Positions 9,585 to 18,754 of a stretch of DNA of 64,000 nt are shown one piece after another. Below the pieces are notes generated by a model. The model was not told the DNA's origin, did no database searches, and was given only the letters and a program-made list of their open reading frames with translations. Every line of letters begins with the position of its first letter. Position 1 is the stretch's first letter. Made by a program: the position numbers and the translations under genes. This DNA comes from Bradyrhizobium embrapense. Lineage in GTDB: Bacteria; Pseudomonadota; Alphaproteobacteria; Rhizobiales; Xanthobacteraceae. The stretch is taken from the NCBI RefSeq assembly GCF_001189235.2, contig NZ_LFIP02000002.1, positions 124,411-188,410 of the forward strand, in the 5' to 3' direction.

Positions 9585-10784
9585 ATGTCGAAATCGCTGA
9601 AGGCGCTGGGCCTTGCGGTTAGCGCGCTGGCGCTGACCTGTCTGCCGGCCGCAGCCCAGACCAAGGTCACCAATGAAGGCATTTCGCCGACCGAGATCGT
9701 GATCGGAACGCATCAGGATTTGTCCGGCCCGATCAAGGTCTGGGGCGTTCCGGTGTCCAACGGCATGAAGATGGCGGTTGAGGAAATCAACGCCGGCGGC
9801 GGCATCAACGGCCGCAAGATCAAGATGATCCTGGAGGACAATGGTTACGACCCGAAGAAGGCCGTGCTGGCTTCGCAGAAGATGGTCGAGCGCGACAAGG
9901 TGTTCGCGATGATCGGCCCGATGGGCTCGCCGACCGTGCTCGCCGCGCAGGACATCCTGTTCGATGCCGGCGTATTGCAGCTGTTCCCGCTGACCGCCGC
10001 CGAATTCACCTTCAAGTTCGATCCCGCCAAGCCGCAGGAGCGGCTCAAGTTCAACAACCTCCTGCCCTATGTCGAGAGCACGCGCGCTGCGCTCAAATAC
10101 ATGATGGACTGGAAGAACTTCAAAAAGCCCTGCATCATGCATCAGGACGACGAGTACGGTAAGAACGTGCTCGACGGATTCACCCAGCAGCTCGGCGCGA
10201 TGAAGGTGCAGCCGGCCTCGGTCACCAGCTACAAGCGCGGCGCCTCCGACTTCTCGGCGCAGGTCGCCAAGATGAAGTCCGACGGCTGCGACCTCGTCGT
10301 GCTCGGCACCGTGATCCGCGAGACCATCGGCGCGATGAACGAGGCCAGGAAGCTCGGCTGGGACGTGACCTTCCTCGGCGCCACCCCGACCAACGTGCTC
10401 GAGGTGCCGGCGCTCGGCAAGGAAGCCGTCGAGGGCCTCTATGCAGCGTCAGGCTTCGAGATTCCCTACGAGGACACGGCCAAGGGCAAGGTGAAGGACT
10501 GGCTCGTCAACTACAAGAAGATGTTCAACTCTGAGGCCAACACGCAGGCGATCATCGGCTACAACGCGGTGATGACCTTCGCCTTCTACGCGCAGAAGGC
10601 GGGCAAGGACCTCACCGGCCAGAAGATGCTGGACGCGCTGGAGTCAGGCGACAAGTTCCTCGACATCTTCAGCTCGCCGCCGACCAAGTTCTCCAAGACC
10701 GATCATCTCGCCAACACCATTACCCAGGTGCAGCAGGTCAAGGGCGGCCGTTGGGTGCTGGTGAAGGACAATCTAATGTTCTAG
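9585..10784 (+). CDS. LIV-type ABC transporter periplasmic binding protein
   Basis: A 399-residue exported binding protein of the type I periplasmic fold. The signal peptide spans residues 1-25 (ending CLPAAAQ). The family strand IVIGTHQDLSGPIKVWG follows, then EEINAGGGINGRKI and the YGKNVLDGF region. ATG 9585 is preceded by a strong AGGAGGAG at 9571-9578. It completes the livHMGF-ligase cluster and should set its substrate specificity. Relatives in this clade often bind aromatic or other organic acids rather than amino acids (family knowledge); the ligand here cannot be read from sequence. Confidence 0.9.
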   Translation: MSKSLKALGLAVSALALTCLPAAAQTKVTNEGISPTEIVIGTHQDLSGPIKVWGVPVSNGMKMAVEEINAGGGINGRKIKMILEDNGYDPKKAVLASQKMVERDKVFAMIGPMGSPTVLAAQDILFDAGVLQLFPLTAAEFTFKFDPAKPQERLKFNNLLPYVESTRAALKYMMDWKNFKKPCIMHQDDEYGKNVLDGFTQQLGAMKVQPASVTSYKRGASDFSAQVAKMKSDGCDLVVLGTVIRETIGAMNEARKLGWDVTFLGATPTNVLEVPALGKEAVEGLYAASGFEIPYEDTAKGKVKDWLVNYKKMFNSEANTQAIIGYNAVMTFAFYAQKAGKDLTGQKMLDALESGDKFLDIFSSPPTKFSKTDHLANTITQVQQVKGGRWVLVKDNLMF

Positions 10785-10812
10785 GCGGTGGTCCGGGCGC
10801 TGGGACAATCGC

Positions 10813-10893
10813 CAATGCGAGAGAAGCGAAGCAATCCACACCTCGGCGAGAGGAAATGTGGATTGCGTTGTCGCTTCGCTCCTCGCAATGACG
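10813..10893. repeat. Intergenic palindromic repeat, family A, copy 1
   Basis: An imperfect inverted repeat between two convergent genes. The left arm contains AAGCGAAGCAATCCACA and the right arm TGTGGATTGC, then TCGCTTCGCTCCTCGCAATG. Copies with the same arms occur at 44819-44902 and 49171-49256. When translated, this element gives the ASEAKQS and FARNDG strings often seen in spurious Bradyrhizobium ORFs. It could fold into a long hairpin and may act as a bidirectional terminator here. Confidence 0.8.
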
Positions 10894-10915
10894 GAACCGG
10901 ATTCCTATCGTTCGT

Positions 10916-11665
10916 TCAATTCGTCGCCGACGGCCGCCACGCGGCCTCGGTGGCGAGCGGCGCATCGACATAGCGGCTGACGCCGTTCTGGTCGATCACG
11001 AAGGTCGGCCGAAAATTCCTGATGTCGGCATCCTCGATCATCGTCATGCGCCGGTTGTCGAGCGTCAGCCAGTGGCCGTCGAGCCGCGCCGCGACCACGG
11101 CATGGTCCTCGCCACCGAGCAGGTCGTGCATGACGACGATGCGCAAATCGTCCGGCGCGACGCCGGCCTTGCCGAGCGCCACGAATTTCGCGATCGCATA
11201 GTCCTCGCAATCGCCGCTTCCCCGCGCAAACGTGGCGAGCGGTGTGGCCCAGACGTCGGGCTCGCCATAAGTCGCGAGATCGCTGCCCGGGCGGATCGCC
11301 AGATTGATCGCGCGGTTGATCTCGCCGAGACGGGCGCGGCCATTGCGCGCGCGTCCGGCATCGACGATCGCCAGGAACCGCAGCGCCTCCGGAGAAGCGC
11401 ATCCCGCGCGGGCGCTCTCGCAGGCTGCGATCTGCACCAATTCGTCGGCAAGCTGGCGCTGCACGCCGAGCCATTTGTCGTGCAGGCCGCCGCCGGCAAG
11501 CGGGCTGGTCGTAAGGCCAAACGGCTCGGTCGACTTTCTGAGCAGGGTCGCGGGGCCGGGCGAAAGCAGCGAAGCGGCATTGAGCTCGGCAATCGGTGCG
11601 GCCATGGCGAGGCCGAAGCCCAGCATGACGGCACGCAGCGCAAACGAGCGAAGCGAGTTACCCAT
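10916..11665 (-). CDS. LapG-like transglutaminase-type periplasmic cysteine protease (BTLCP family)
   Basis: A 249-residue exported protein with a signal peptide in residues 1-31. The catalytic triad of the bacterial transglutaminase-like cysteine proteinases is visible: Cys153 in GDCEDYA, His188 in GEDHAV and Asp203 in LDNRR. Asp152 and Glu154 flank the Cys, as the calcium ligands do in LapG. LapG proteases cut the N-terminal retention module of type I secreted adhesins in the periplasm. This gene is divergent from just such a protein (12260). No LapD (HAMP-GGDEF-EAL) gene is in the window. Assignment to the family is firm; the adhesin as substrate is inferred. Confidence 0.85.
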   Translation of the reverse strand: MGNSLRSFALRAVMLGFGLAMAAPIAELNAASLLSPGPATLLRKSTEPFGLTTSPLAGGGLHDKWLGVQRQLADELVQIAACESARAGCASPEALRFLAIVDAGRARNGRARLGEINRAINLAIRPGSDLATYGEPDVWATPLATFARGSGDCEDYAIAKFVALGKAGVAPDDLRIVVMHDLLGGEDHAVVAARLDGHWLTLDNRRMTMIEDADIRNFRPTFVIDQNGVSRYVDAPLATEAAWRPSATN

Positions 11666-12259
11666 GCGACACCCCCTGTCCGCTCATCGACGGGTGGATA
11701 CTGCACCGCGCGCGCGACCGGATCGTTTCATGCCGGCAGCATGGCCAACGATCCCTTCGAATCGACTTAAGATGTGGGGAAACCGGGCAGCAGGCTAAAG
11801 GGCGTACACTTCGGGTCCCGAAAACTTTACCGGTCTGTGAAACGAACCGGCGAACCTTTTTCCACCGCGAAACGCCTCATCCGTGCCTTCTGGTTAACCC
11901 GGCCGGTCCGCGCACGGGATAGCTGCGATTTGTAAGCCAATTCACAGCTTTGGCCGGAAAATTGGGGTCAAGTGACCTCTCGGGGCTGCGAGGAAATAAA
12001 GGCAAGTAGAGAAATGCAAGCGAATACCACGAATACGTGGCTCAGTACCCATCTTGGCTCAGATCCCATCCTATGATACCGTCCGGCAAGTTCGGACTAC
12101 ACGACTCATCTGAGAGTGAGCCAAGTCACACCCAGTCAAACCGCGCAATCAGAGCACCTTGCGAAAGCACAGGATGGTTTCGCGAAGCTTTATCCGATGA
12201 TATGCAGGCGTAATCATTCGGATATTCTACCAATATTAACCATCGTGCGGTGATCCGCA
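11666..12259. promoter_or_regulatory. 594-base divergent intergenic region upstream of the adhesin
   Basis: No convincing gene lies here. It holds several ordered signals: a TTCGGG-T-CCCGAA palindrome at 11811-11823; two near-identical 16-base direct repeats starting TGGCTCAG at 12038-12053 and 12055-12070 (14 of 16 bases match); a GTCCG/CGGAC inverted pair at 12081-12097; and an inverted copy of the same box, TGAGCCAA, at 12117-12124. The region is more AT-rich than its surroundings near 12000-12250. It should carry promoters for both the protease and the adhesin. Confidence 0.5.
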
Positions 12260-15200
12260 GTGAACTTTGTCGAGAAATTCGACGGCTATTTGCCGAGCAC
12301 GGACGCTTATGCCCGTGGAACGGTGCATGTCGACAGCGTTTCCACCCGCGCTCCGCCCGGCGCGATCACCGTCGACGACGGGCAATTGCTGTTTACCGGC
12401 GACTTCAAGCGGACCGGGCTCGATCTCGTCATCTCGAAGGATGACCGGGAACTCGTCCTGCACGACTACTTCAAGGGCGAGAAACGCGCGGCGCTGGCGT
12501 CGCCTGAAGGCGCGCATCTCACCGGCGATCTCGTCAACGCGCTCACAGGGTACACCCGATATGCCCAGGCCGGCGGCGCGGTGGAACCGGCCAAGGTCAT
12601 CGGCCACGTCACCAAGCTGGCGGGCAGCGCCACCGCGATCCGCAACGGCGTCTCGATCGTCCTGAACCAGGGCGACAACGTCAACAAGGGTGACGTGGTT
12701 CAGTCCGGCAGCGACTCGACGCTCGGCATCACTTTCATCGACGGCACCGTGTTCGGTCTCGGACCGAACGCCAAGATGGTGCTGAACGAAATGATCTACG
12801 ACCCGAACGGGTCGAGCAATTCGGCGCTGATGAGCCTCGTCTCGGGCACGATCTCGTTCGTTGCCGGCGCGACCGCCAAGCATGGCGACATGAAGGTCGA
12901 TACGCCGGTCGCGACCATGGGCATCCGCGGCACCGCGGTGCTGGTCGAGATCGATTTCGACGTTCAGGGCACGGGGGGCGTGCCGCCGGCCAAATTCCAG
13001 GTGCTGGTCGAGCCCGACGGCACCACCGGCTCCTACATTCTGTTCGACAAGACGACGCTCAATCCGATCGCGACCGTCGATCAGGCCGGCACCCAGACCA
13101 TCGTCAACGGCCAGGGCAGCGTCAGCTTCGTCTCGTCGGCGCAGCTGTCGACCGATGCGCAGAAGCTGATCTCCGACGTCTTCGCGCTGAAGTTCACCGA
13201 CAACTCGAATCCCAACACCAAGCTCACGACGAACTTCACGGACAGCGTCGTCCCGGTCACGATCGGCCTGAAGCTCGCCACCGGCGACGCCTTCGTGCCG
13301 ATCAACTTCCTGCTGGGGTTGACCAACAATACCCAGTCACAGGCGGCGCCCGGCAGGTCCGACCACATCCCCGGGGCTCCGCATGTCGTGACCCAGGATG
13401 GAGCGATCACCGAACAGGCCGGGCAGACCCATAGCACGCTGCCCGACACGGTGAGCGGCCAGATCACCTGGGTGGACGTCAATCTCGGCGACAAGCCGAC
13501 CGCGACGGTCAATTTCAATTCGTTCAGCTACCGGGATGCCCACGGCAACGACGTGACGTCGTCGCTGACGGCGGCGGAGCAGGCCGCCATCAAGGCCGTC
13601 GAGATCCCGCTGCTGCTCGATCCCAATCCGCAGAACACCAACATCGGCTCGGCGACCTGGACTTACAGCCTTGCCGACGGCGCGTTCGACTTCCTCGCCG
13701 CCGGCGAAACGCTGACGCTGACCTATCTCGTGCGCGTCGATAACAACTACCCGCTGAGCAACGAGACCGGCTTCAACACCATCACCATCACGATCACCGG
13801 TACCAACGACACGCCGGTCGTGACGTCCGCGGCACAGGTCGGTTCGATCACCGAACTTCCATGGACGACGAATTCCGCCGTGCCCGATACGGCGCATGGC
13901 ACGGTGACGTTTACCGATGCGGATTTGACCGACACCCACACGGTCACCATCACCGGCGTCACCGAGGCCGGCGTCACCAGCGGACTTGCCAACGAGGCCA
14001 CCGTGTTGAGCTGGCTGTCGCTGGGCGCACTGACCGATTCAACCGACGGCGTGACGGGATCGCGCCCCTGGACATTCTCGGCCGCCGACAGAAGTTTCGA
14101 TTATCTCGCCGCCGGCGAGACGCTGACGCTGATCTACACGGTCCAGATCGACGACCATCATGGTGGGGTCGTCACGGTCCCCGTCACGATCACGATCGTC
14201 GGCACCGACGACAACCCGGTGATTACGTCGCCGACCCAGGCGGCGGCCATCACCGAGGCCGAAGGTGTGACCGGTTCAACGAAGCCGGATACTGCGTCCG
14301 GTACGGTGACCTTCACCGATGCCGATCTCAGCGACACCCACAGCGTCACCGTGGCCAGTGTCACCGAAACGGGCGTTACCACGGGGCTCCCCGATCAGGC
14401 GACCATACTGAGCTGGCTCTCGCTCGGCACGCTGAAGGACTCGACCGGCGGCGTTATCGGATCCAATGCCTGGACGTTCTCGGCCGCCGACAAGAATTTT
14501 GACTACCTGGCGGCCGGCGAGAAGCTGACGCTGACCTATCTGATCCAGGTCGACGACCACCATGGCGGCGTCGTCACCCAGCCGGTCACGATCACCATCA
14601 CCGGCACCAACGACGTTCCGACATTCACATCGGCGCCGCCGACGGCCTCGATCACCGAGGCGATCGGGGAGACCGGCTCGACCAAGCCGGATGTGGCTCA
14701 AGGCGTGGTGGCGTTTGCCGACGTCGATCTCAGCGACACCCATAGCGTGTCCATCACCGGCGTCGCGGAATCCGGCACGACCACGGGCCTGCCTGAAGAC
14801 GAGTCCACGGTCCTGAACTGGCTGTCGCTGGGGACGCTGACGGATTCGACCGGCCATGTGAACGGGTCGCAGGCCTGGACCTTCTCGGCCGCGGACAACA
14901 ATTTCGATTATCTCGCCGCCGGCGAAACGCTGACGCTGACCTACACCGTCAAGATCGACGATCACCATGGTGGCGTCATCAGCGAGCCGGTGACGATCAC
15001 GATCAACGGCAGCAACGATGCACCAACCATCACGTCGGAGCCGCAGACCGCCACCATCGCCGAGCAGACTGACACGACCGGTTCGTCCAAGCCGGACGGC
15101 GCATCAGGCGTCGTGAAGTTCGCCGATGTGGATCTCAGCGACACCCACGCGGTGAGCATCACCGGTGTAGCCGAATCCGGCGCGACCGCGGGCCTGCCCG

Positions 15201-16423
15201 AGGACCAGTCCACCATCCTGAACTGGCTGTCGCTGGGGACGCTGACGGACTCGACCGGCCATGTGAACGGATCGCAGGCCTGGATCTTCTCGGCCGCGGA
15301 CCAGAATTTCGACTATCTCGCCGCCGGCGAGACGCTGACGCTGACCTACACGATCCAGATCGACGACCATCATGGCGGCGTCATCACCACGCCCGTGACG
15401 ATCACGATCAACGGCGCCAATGACGCGCCGACGCTGGCTGACGTCAACGCCGGCACGCTCACCGATACCGCTGCCTACGACACGTTCAGCCCGCTCACCG
15501 GCGCGCTGCACGGTCATGATGTCGACGACGGCGAGACCGCGACGCTGACCTACGCCGCCCTCAATTCGGACCACGTCGCGGTCAACTCGCCGATCGCGGG
15601 CATCTACGGCTCGCTCACGGTCAACCCGGACGGCACCTACAGCTATGTCCCCGACGCCGCCGCGATCAATGCGCTGGCCAAGGGCAGCTATGCCGACACG
15701 TTCACCGTCGAAACCATCGATGCGCATGGCGCGACCGGGACTGCGACGCTGACGGTCGATGTCGTCGGCGCCAACGACGCACCGGTGATCCATGCCGACA
15801 ACATCAGCATCACCAATAACCCCGATGGGACCGAAACGATCTCCGGCCTCACCGTCACCGATGTCGATGCCGGCGCCAACGAGAGCTTCACCCTGGCGGC
15901 CGCGACCAACCCCGGCTCGGGCAGCAGCGTCGCGCCGGCGGCGCTGCTCGGCCATCTCCCGGATATCAACACCGCGCTCGGGTCACCGGGCCTTGTCTAC
16001 AACCCCGGCCAGACCCCGCCGGCGACCGACAAGATCGCGCTCTCCGTGACCGACGGCCATGGCGCCAGCGATACGGTCAATCTGATCTTCAACGTCCAGC
16101 AAAATCCGTCTCAGCCGGTCACGCTGACGGGCACCAGCGACAAGGACGTGTTTTTCGGATCGGGCTATCAGGACAAGTTCGTGTTTGCGCCGAACTTCAA
16201 TCATGACACGATCCTGAACTTTACGCCGGGCCAGGACCAGATCGACCTGTCCGCGATCGTCTCGACGAGCACCTTCAGCAACTGGTTCGATCAGAACGTG
16301 ACGACATCGCCGACGAATTCGGCTGATACGCTGATCACGATCGACAGTGCGGACACGATCACGTTGCACAACGTCGCGAAGGCGAGTTTGTCCCAGAACG
16401 ACTTCATCATTCATTACACGTGA
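12260..16423 (+). CDS. Large type I-secreted FecR/VCBS-repeat surface protein
   Basis: A 1387-residue acidic, Thr/Asp-rich protein without a Sec signal. The start is GTG 12260 with a weak GGTGAT upstream. Residues 1-110 form a prefix domain (GLDLVISKDDRELVLHDYF). Residues about 115-235 are a FecR-like module (GDNVNKGD, then VDTPVATMGIRGT), as in retention modules of adhesins. A weaker VCBS/cadherin-like unit precedes four tandem 134-135-residue repeats (about 519-1056), each with SDTH, WLSLG, FDYLAAGE and IDDHHGGV. A further VCBS-like unit and a C-terminal GTSDKDVFFGSGYQD plus DQIDLSAI domain match type I secretion targets. A canonical LapG site ([TAP]AA[GV]) is not visible in the first 150 residues. 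It is probably exported by the system at 30050-33120. Confidence 0.85.
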   Translation: MNFVEKFDGYLPSTDAYARGTVHVDSVSTRAPPGAITVDDGQLLFTGDFKRTGLDLVISKDDRELVLHDYFKGEKRAALASPEGAHLTGDLVNALTGYTRYAQAGGAVEPAKVIGHVTKLAGSATAIRNGVSIVLNQGDNVNKGDVVQSGSDSTLGITFIDGTVFGLGPNAKMVLNEMIYDPNGSSNSALMSLVSGTISFVAGATAKHGDMKVDTPVATMGIRGTAVLVEIDFDVQGTGGVPPAKFQVLVEPDGTTGSYILFDKTTLNPIATVDQAGTQTIVNGQGSVSFVSSAQLSTDAQKLISDVFALKFTDNSNPNTKLTTNFTDSVVPVTIGLKLATGDAFVPINFLLGLTNNTQSQAAPGRSDHIPGAPHVVTQDGAITEQAGQTHSTLPDTVSGQITWVDVNLGDKPTATVNFNSFSYRDAHGNDVTSSLTAAEQAAIKAVEIPLLLDPNPQNTNIGSATWTYSLADGAFDFLAAGETLTLTYLVRVDNNYPLSNETGFNTITITITGTNDTPVVTSAAQVGSITELPWTTNSAVPDTAHGTVTFTDADLTDTHTVTITGVTEAGVTSGLANEATVLSWLSLGALTDSTDGVTGSRPWTFSAADRSFDYLAAGETLTLIYTVQIDDHHGGVVTVPVTITIVGTDDNPVITSPTQAAAITEAEGVTGSTKPDTASGTVTFTDADLSDTHSVTVASVTETGVTTGLPDQATILSWLSLGTLKDSTGGVIGSNAWTFSAADKNFDYLAAGEKLTLTYLIQVDDHHGGVVTQPVTITITGTNDVPTFTSAPPTASITEAIGETGSTKPDVAQGVVAFADVDLSDTHSVSITGVAESGTTTGLPEDESTVLNWLSLGTLTDSTGHVNGSQAWTFSAADNNFDYLAAGETLTLTYTVKIDDHHGGVISEPVTITINGSNDAPTITSEPQTATIAEQTDTTGSSKPDGASGVVKFADVDLSDTHAVSITGVAESGATAGLPEDQSTILNWLSLGTLTDSTGHVNGSQAWIFSAADQNFDYLAAGETLTLTYTIQIDDHHGGVITTPVTITINGANDAPTLADVNAGTLTDTAAYDTFSPLTGALHGHDVDDGETATLTYAALNSDHVAVNSPIAGIYGSLTVNPDGTYSYVPDAAAINALAKGSYADTFTVETIDAHGATGTATLTVDVVGANDAPVIHADNISITNNPDGTETISGLTVTDVDAGANESFTLAAATNPGSGSSVAPAALLGHLPDINTALGSPGLVYNPGQTPPATDKIALSVTDGHGASDTVNLIFNVQQNPSQPVTLTGTSDKDVFFGSGYQDKFVFAPNFNHDTILNFTPGQDQIDLSAIVSTSTFSNWFDQNVTTSPTNSADTLITIDSADTITLHNVAKASLSQNDFIIHYT
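13814..15427 (+). repeat. Four tandem VCBS-type coding repeats of 402-405 bases
   Basis: Repeat boundaries, taken at the conserved proline codon that opens each unit, are 13814, 14216, 14618 and 15023, with the last unit ending at 15427. Each encodes 134-135 residues with the same order of motifs. The third and fourth units are almost identical at the DNA level over long stretches (compare 14805-14890 with 15210-15295), while the first two are more diverged. This points to recent duplication or recombination inside the gene. Confidence 0.9.
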
Positions 16424-16516
16424 TGGGCGTTTGGCCTCCCGAAAGGCCGGCTGCATCCTGCATTGCGCAACGTCTGCTCGATTGGAACTACTCGCCGCGC
16501 GTGATATCCAGACGGT

Positions 16517-18751
16517 ATGAGACGGCTGAAGGCGATACGAAGATGGTTCGGACGGCGCTTCGGCTACGCGCGGCTGGCCTGCGTGGCGCTCCTGATCGGC
16601 ATTGCCGCGTTGCGGATCGCGGATCCGGCTCCGGTTCAGGAGCTTCGCGTCAGGACGTTCGACAATTTCCAGGTGCTCGAACCCCGCCAGAAGACCGCGC
16701 GGCCCGTCACGATCGTCGATATCGACGAGAAGAGCCTCGCCGACCCCCGGCTCGGGCAATGGCCGTGGCCGCGGACGCGGCTCGCCGACATCGTCATCAA
16801 CCTCACCCGTCTCGGCGCCGTGGTGATCGCGTTCGACGCGGTGTTCTCCGAGCCTGACCGCCTCAACCCCGATATCGCGGCCGATACGTTCAGCAGCCTC
16901 GACGAGGAGATGCGCGCCAGGTTGCGGCAACTGCCGAGCAACGACAGCATCCTGGCCGACGCCATCAAGAACTCGCGTGTGGTGCTCGGCGAGTCCGGCG
17001 GCCCCAACGTGCGCGCCGACCTCAACGAGAAGCTGCCGGTCACCGGGCTTGCGATGCTCGGCGAGGAGCCGCAGCGCTTCATGTTCAAGTTTCCGGGATT
17101 GTTGCGCAACGTACCGGTGCTCGAGGAGGCCGCGGCCGGGCGGGGCCTGTTCACGATCAGGCCGGAGCGCGACGGCATCGTCAGGCGGGTGCCGATGATG
17201 ATGGTCGCGCAGGGCATCACCATGCCGTCGCTGACTTTCGAAATGCTGCGGGTGGCGGGCGGCTCCGGCACCATCCTGATCAAGGCCGACAAGGGCGGCA
17301 TCCAGAGCCTCGGCATCAAGGGGTTTGCGATCCCGACCGATCTCTACGGCCAGCTCTGGATCCACTACGCCCGCCGTGACCCCTCGATCTACGTCTCGGC
17401 CGTCGATGTGCTGGATGGGCGGGTGCCGCCGGAGAGGATCGCCGGCAAGCTGATCCTGATCGGCACTTCCTCGATCGGGCTCAACGACATCAAGACCACA
17501 CCGGTGACGCCGGCCATGCCCGGTGTCGAGGTTCACGCCCAGGTGTTGGAGAGCGCGCTGACCGGCGACGTGGTTTCGCAGCCGAGTTACGGCATTGCCA
17601 TCGAATTCCTCGCCGCGATGATCATGGGGCTGCTGGTCATCGCCTTCGCGCCGAAGTTCGGGCCGATCACGCTGGTCGTGGTCGGCGGGTTGTTTGCCTC
17701 GGTGCTGATCGGCACCTCCTGGTACTTCTACTCCCAGCACCGGCTCCTGATCGATTTCACCTATCCGCTGATGTCGACGACGGCGATCTATCTCACCCTG
17801 ATCTTCTCCGCCTTCGTACGCGAACAGCAGCAGCGCCGGCAGATCAGGTCGCAGTTCGTGCAGTACATGTCGCCCGCGCTGGTCGAGCAGCTGGCGCAGG
17901 CGCCGGAACGGCTCGTGCTCGGCGGCGAAGAGCGCGAGATGACCATCATGTTCTCGGACATGCGCGGCTTCACCACGATCTCGGAAACCTACAAGAGCGA
18001 TCCGCAGGGCCTCACGGCGCTGATGAACCGGTTCCTCACCCCGCTTTCCAACGCGATCCTTGCTCGCAAGGGCACGATCGACAAATACATGGGCGACGCC
18101 ATCATGGCGTTCTGGAACGCGCCGCTCGACGACAAGCAGCACCAGATCAATGCCTGTGATGCCGCTCTCGACATGCTGGAGCGCGTCGACGACCTCAACC
18201 GTGCGCGCGAGCAGGAGGCGAAGGACGGCGGCCACGTCTACGTGCCGCTCAACATCGGAGTCGGTCTCAACACCGGCACCTGCGTGGTCGGCAATATGGG
18301 CTCCGATGTGCGCTTCGACTATTCGGTGTTCGGCGACAGCGTCAATCTGGCCTCGCGGCTGGAGGGGCAGTCCAAGGAGTACGGCTTCCCGATCATCGTG
18401 GGATCGAAGACCGCGCTCGCGGTGAAGGAGAAGTTTGCGATCCTCGAGCTCGACTTCATCATGGTCAAGGGCAAGAAGGAGCCCGAGGTGATCTATGCGA
18501 TCGCCGGCCGCGAGGACGTCGCGAATTCTGGCCGCTTCCAGCGGCTACGCAACCTGACCATCGAGATGCTCGCCTGCTACCGCGGCCGCGATTGGGACGG
18601 CGCGCTCGCGGCGATCGAGCGCGGCCGCAAGACCGACGAGGCACAGACGCTGCAATATCTCTACCGCCTCTACGAGGCGCGCATCCGTACCTTCCAGAAG
18701 GAGCCGCCGCCGGACGATTGGGATGGCGCCTTTGCGTTGACGACGAAGTAA
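16517..18751 (+). CDS. CHASE2-domain adenylate cyclase (class III)
   Basis: A 744-residue membrane receptor-cyclase. There is one N-terminal membrane span (about 17-35), a periplasmic CHASE2 domain (about 36-355), and three spans (about 359-434) typical of CHASE2 proteins. A cytosolic class III cyclase domain follows from about 470. Metal-binding Asp is in MFSDMRGF, the adenine-specifying Lys in TIDKYMGDA, and transition-state residues in VFGDSVNLASRLE. A helical tail follows (about 675-744). It starts 93 bases after the adhesin on the same strand. FecR-domain proteins next to CHASE2 cyclases suggest that cyclase output and the surface protein are linked (inference). Confidence 0.9.
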   Translation: MRRLKAIRRWFGRRFGYARLACVALLIGIAALRIADPAPVQELRVRTFDNFQVLEPRQKTARPVTIVDIDEKSLADPRLGQWPWPRTRLADIVINLTRLGAVVIAFDAVFSEPDRLNPDIAADTFSSLDEEMRARLRQLPSNDSILADAIKNSRVVLGESGGPNVRADLNEKLPVTGLAMLGEEPQRFMFKFPGLLRNVPVLEEAAAGRGLFTIRPERDGIVRRVPMMMVAQGITMPSLTFEMLRVAGGSGTILIKADKGGIQSLGIKGFAIPTDLYGQLWIHYARRDPSIYVSAVDVLDGRVPPERIAGKLILIGTSSIGLNDIKTTPVTPAMPGVEVHAQVLESALTGDVVSQPSYGIAIEFLAAMIMGLLVIAFAPKFGPITLVVVGGLFASVLIGTSWYFYSQHRLLIDFTYPLMSTTAIYLTLIFSAFVREQQQRRQIRSQFVQYMSPALVEQLAQAPERLVLGGEEREMTIMFSDMRGFTTISETYKSDPQGLTALMNRFLTPLSNAILARKGTIDKYMGDAIMAFWNAPLDDKQHQINACDAALDMLERVDDLNRAREQEAKDGGHVYVPLNIGVGLNTGTCVVGNMGSDVRFDYSVFGDSVNLASRLEGQSKEYGFPIIVGSKTALAVKEKFAILELDFIMVKGKKEPEVIYAIAGREDVANSGRFQRLRNLTIEMLACYRGRDWDGALAAIERGRKTDEAQTLQYLYRLYEARIRTFQKEPPPDDWDGAFALTTK

Positions 18752-18754
18752 CGC

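Noticed and set aside
11811..11823. TTCGGGTCCCGAA as a LexA or similar operator
   Set aside because: It does not match the alphaproteobacterial LexA pattern; kept only as part of the intergenic description.
13814..15427. Regular repeats considered as CRISPR or satellite
   Set aside because: They are 402-405 base in-frame protein repeats with VCBS motifs.
16434..16449. GGCCT/AGGCC hairpin after the adhesin as a terminator
   Set aside because: The stem is only five bases and no T-run follows.
15983..18235. 750-residue open frame antisense to the cyclase gene
   Set aside because: No recognisable domain; shadow of the CHASE2 cyclase coding strand.
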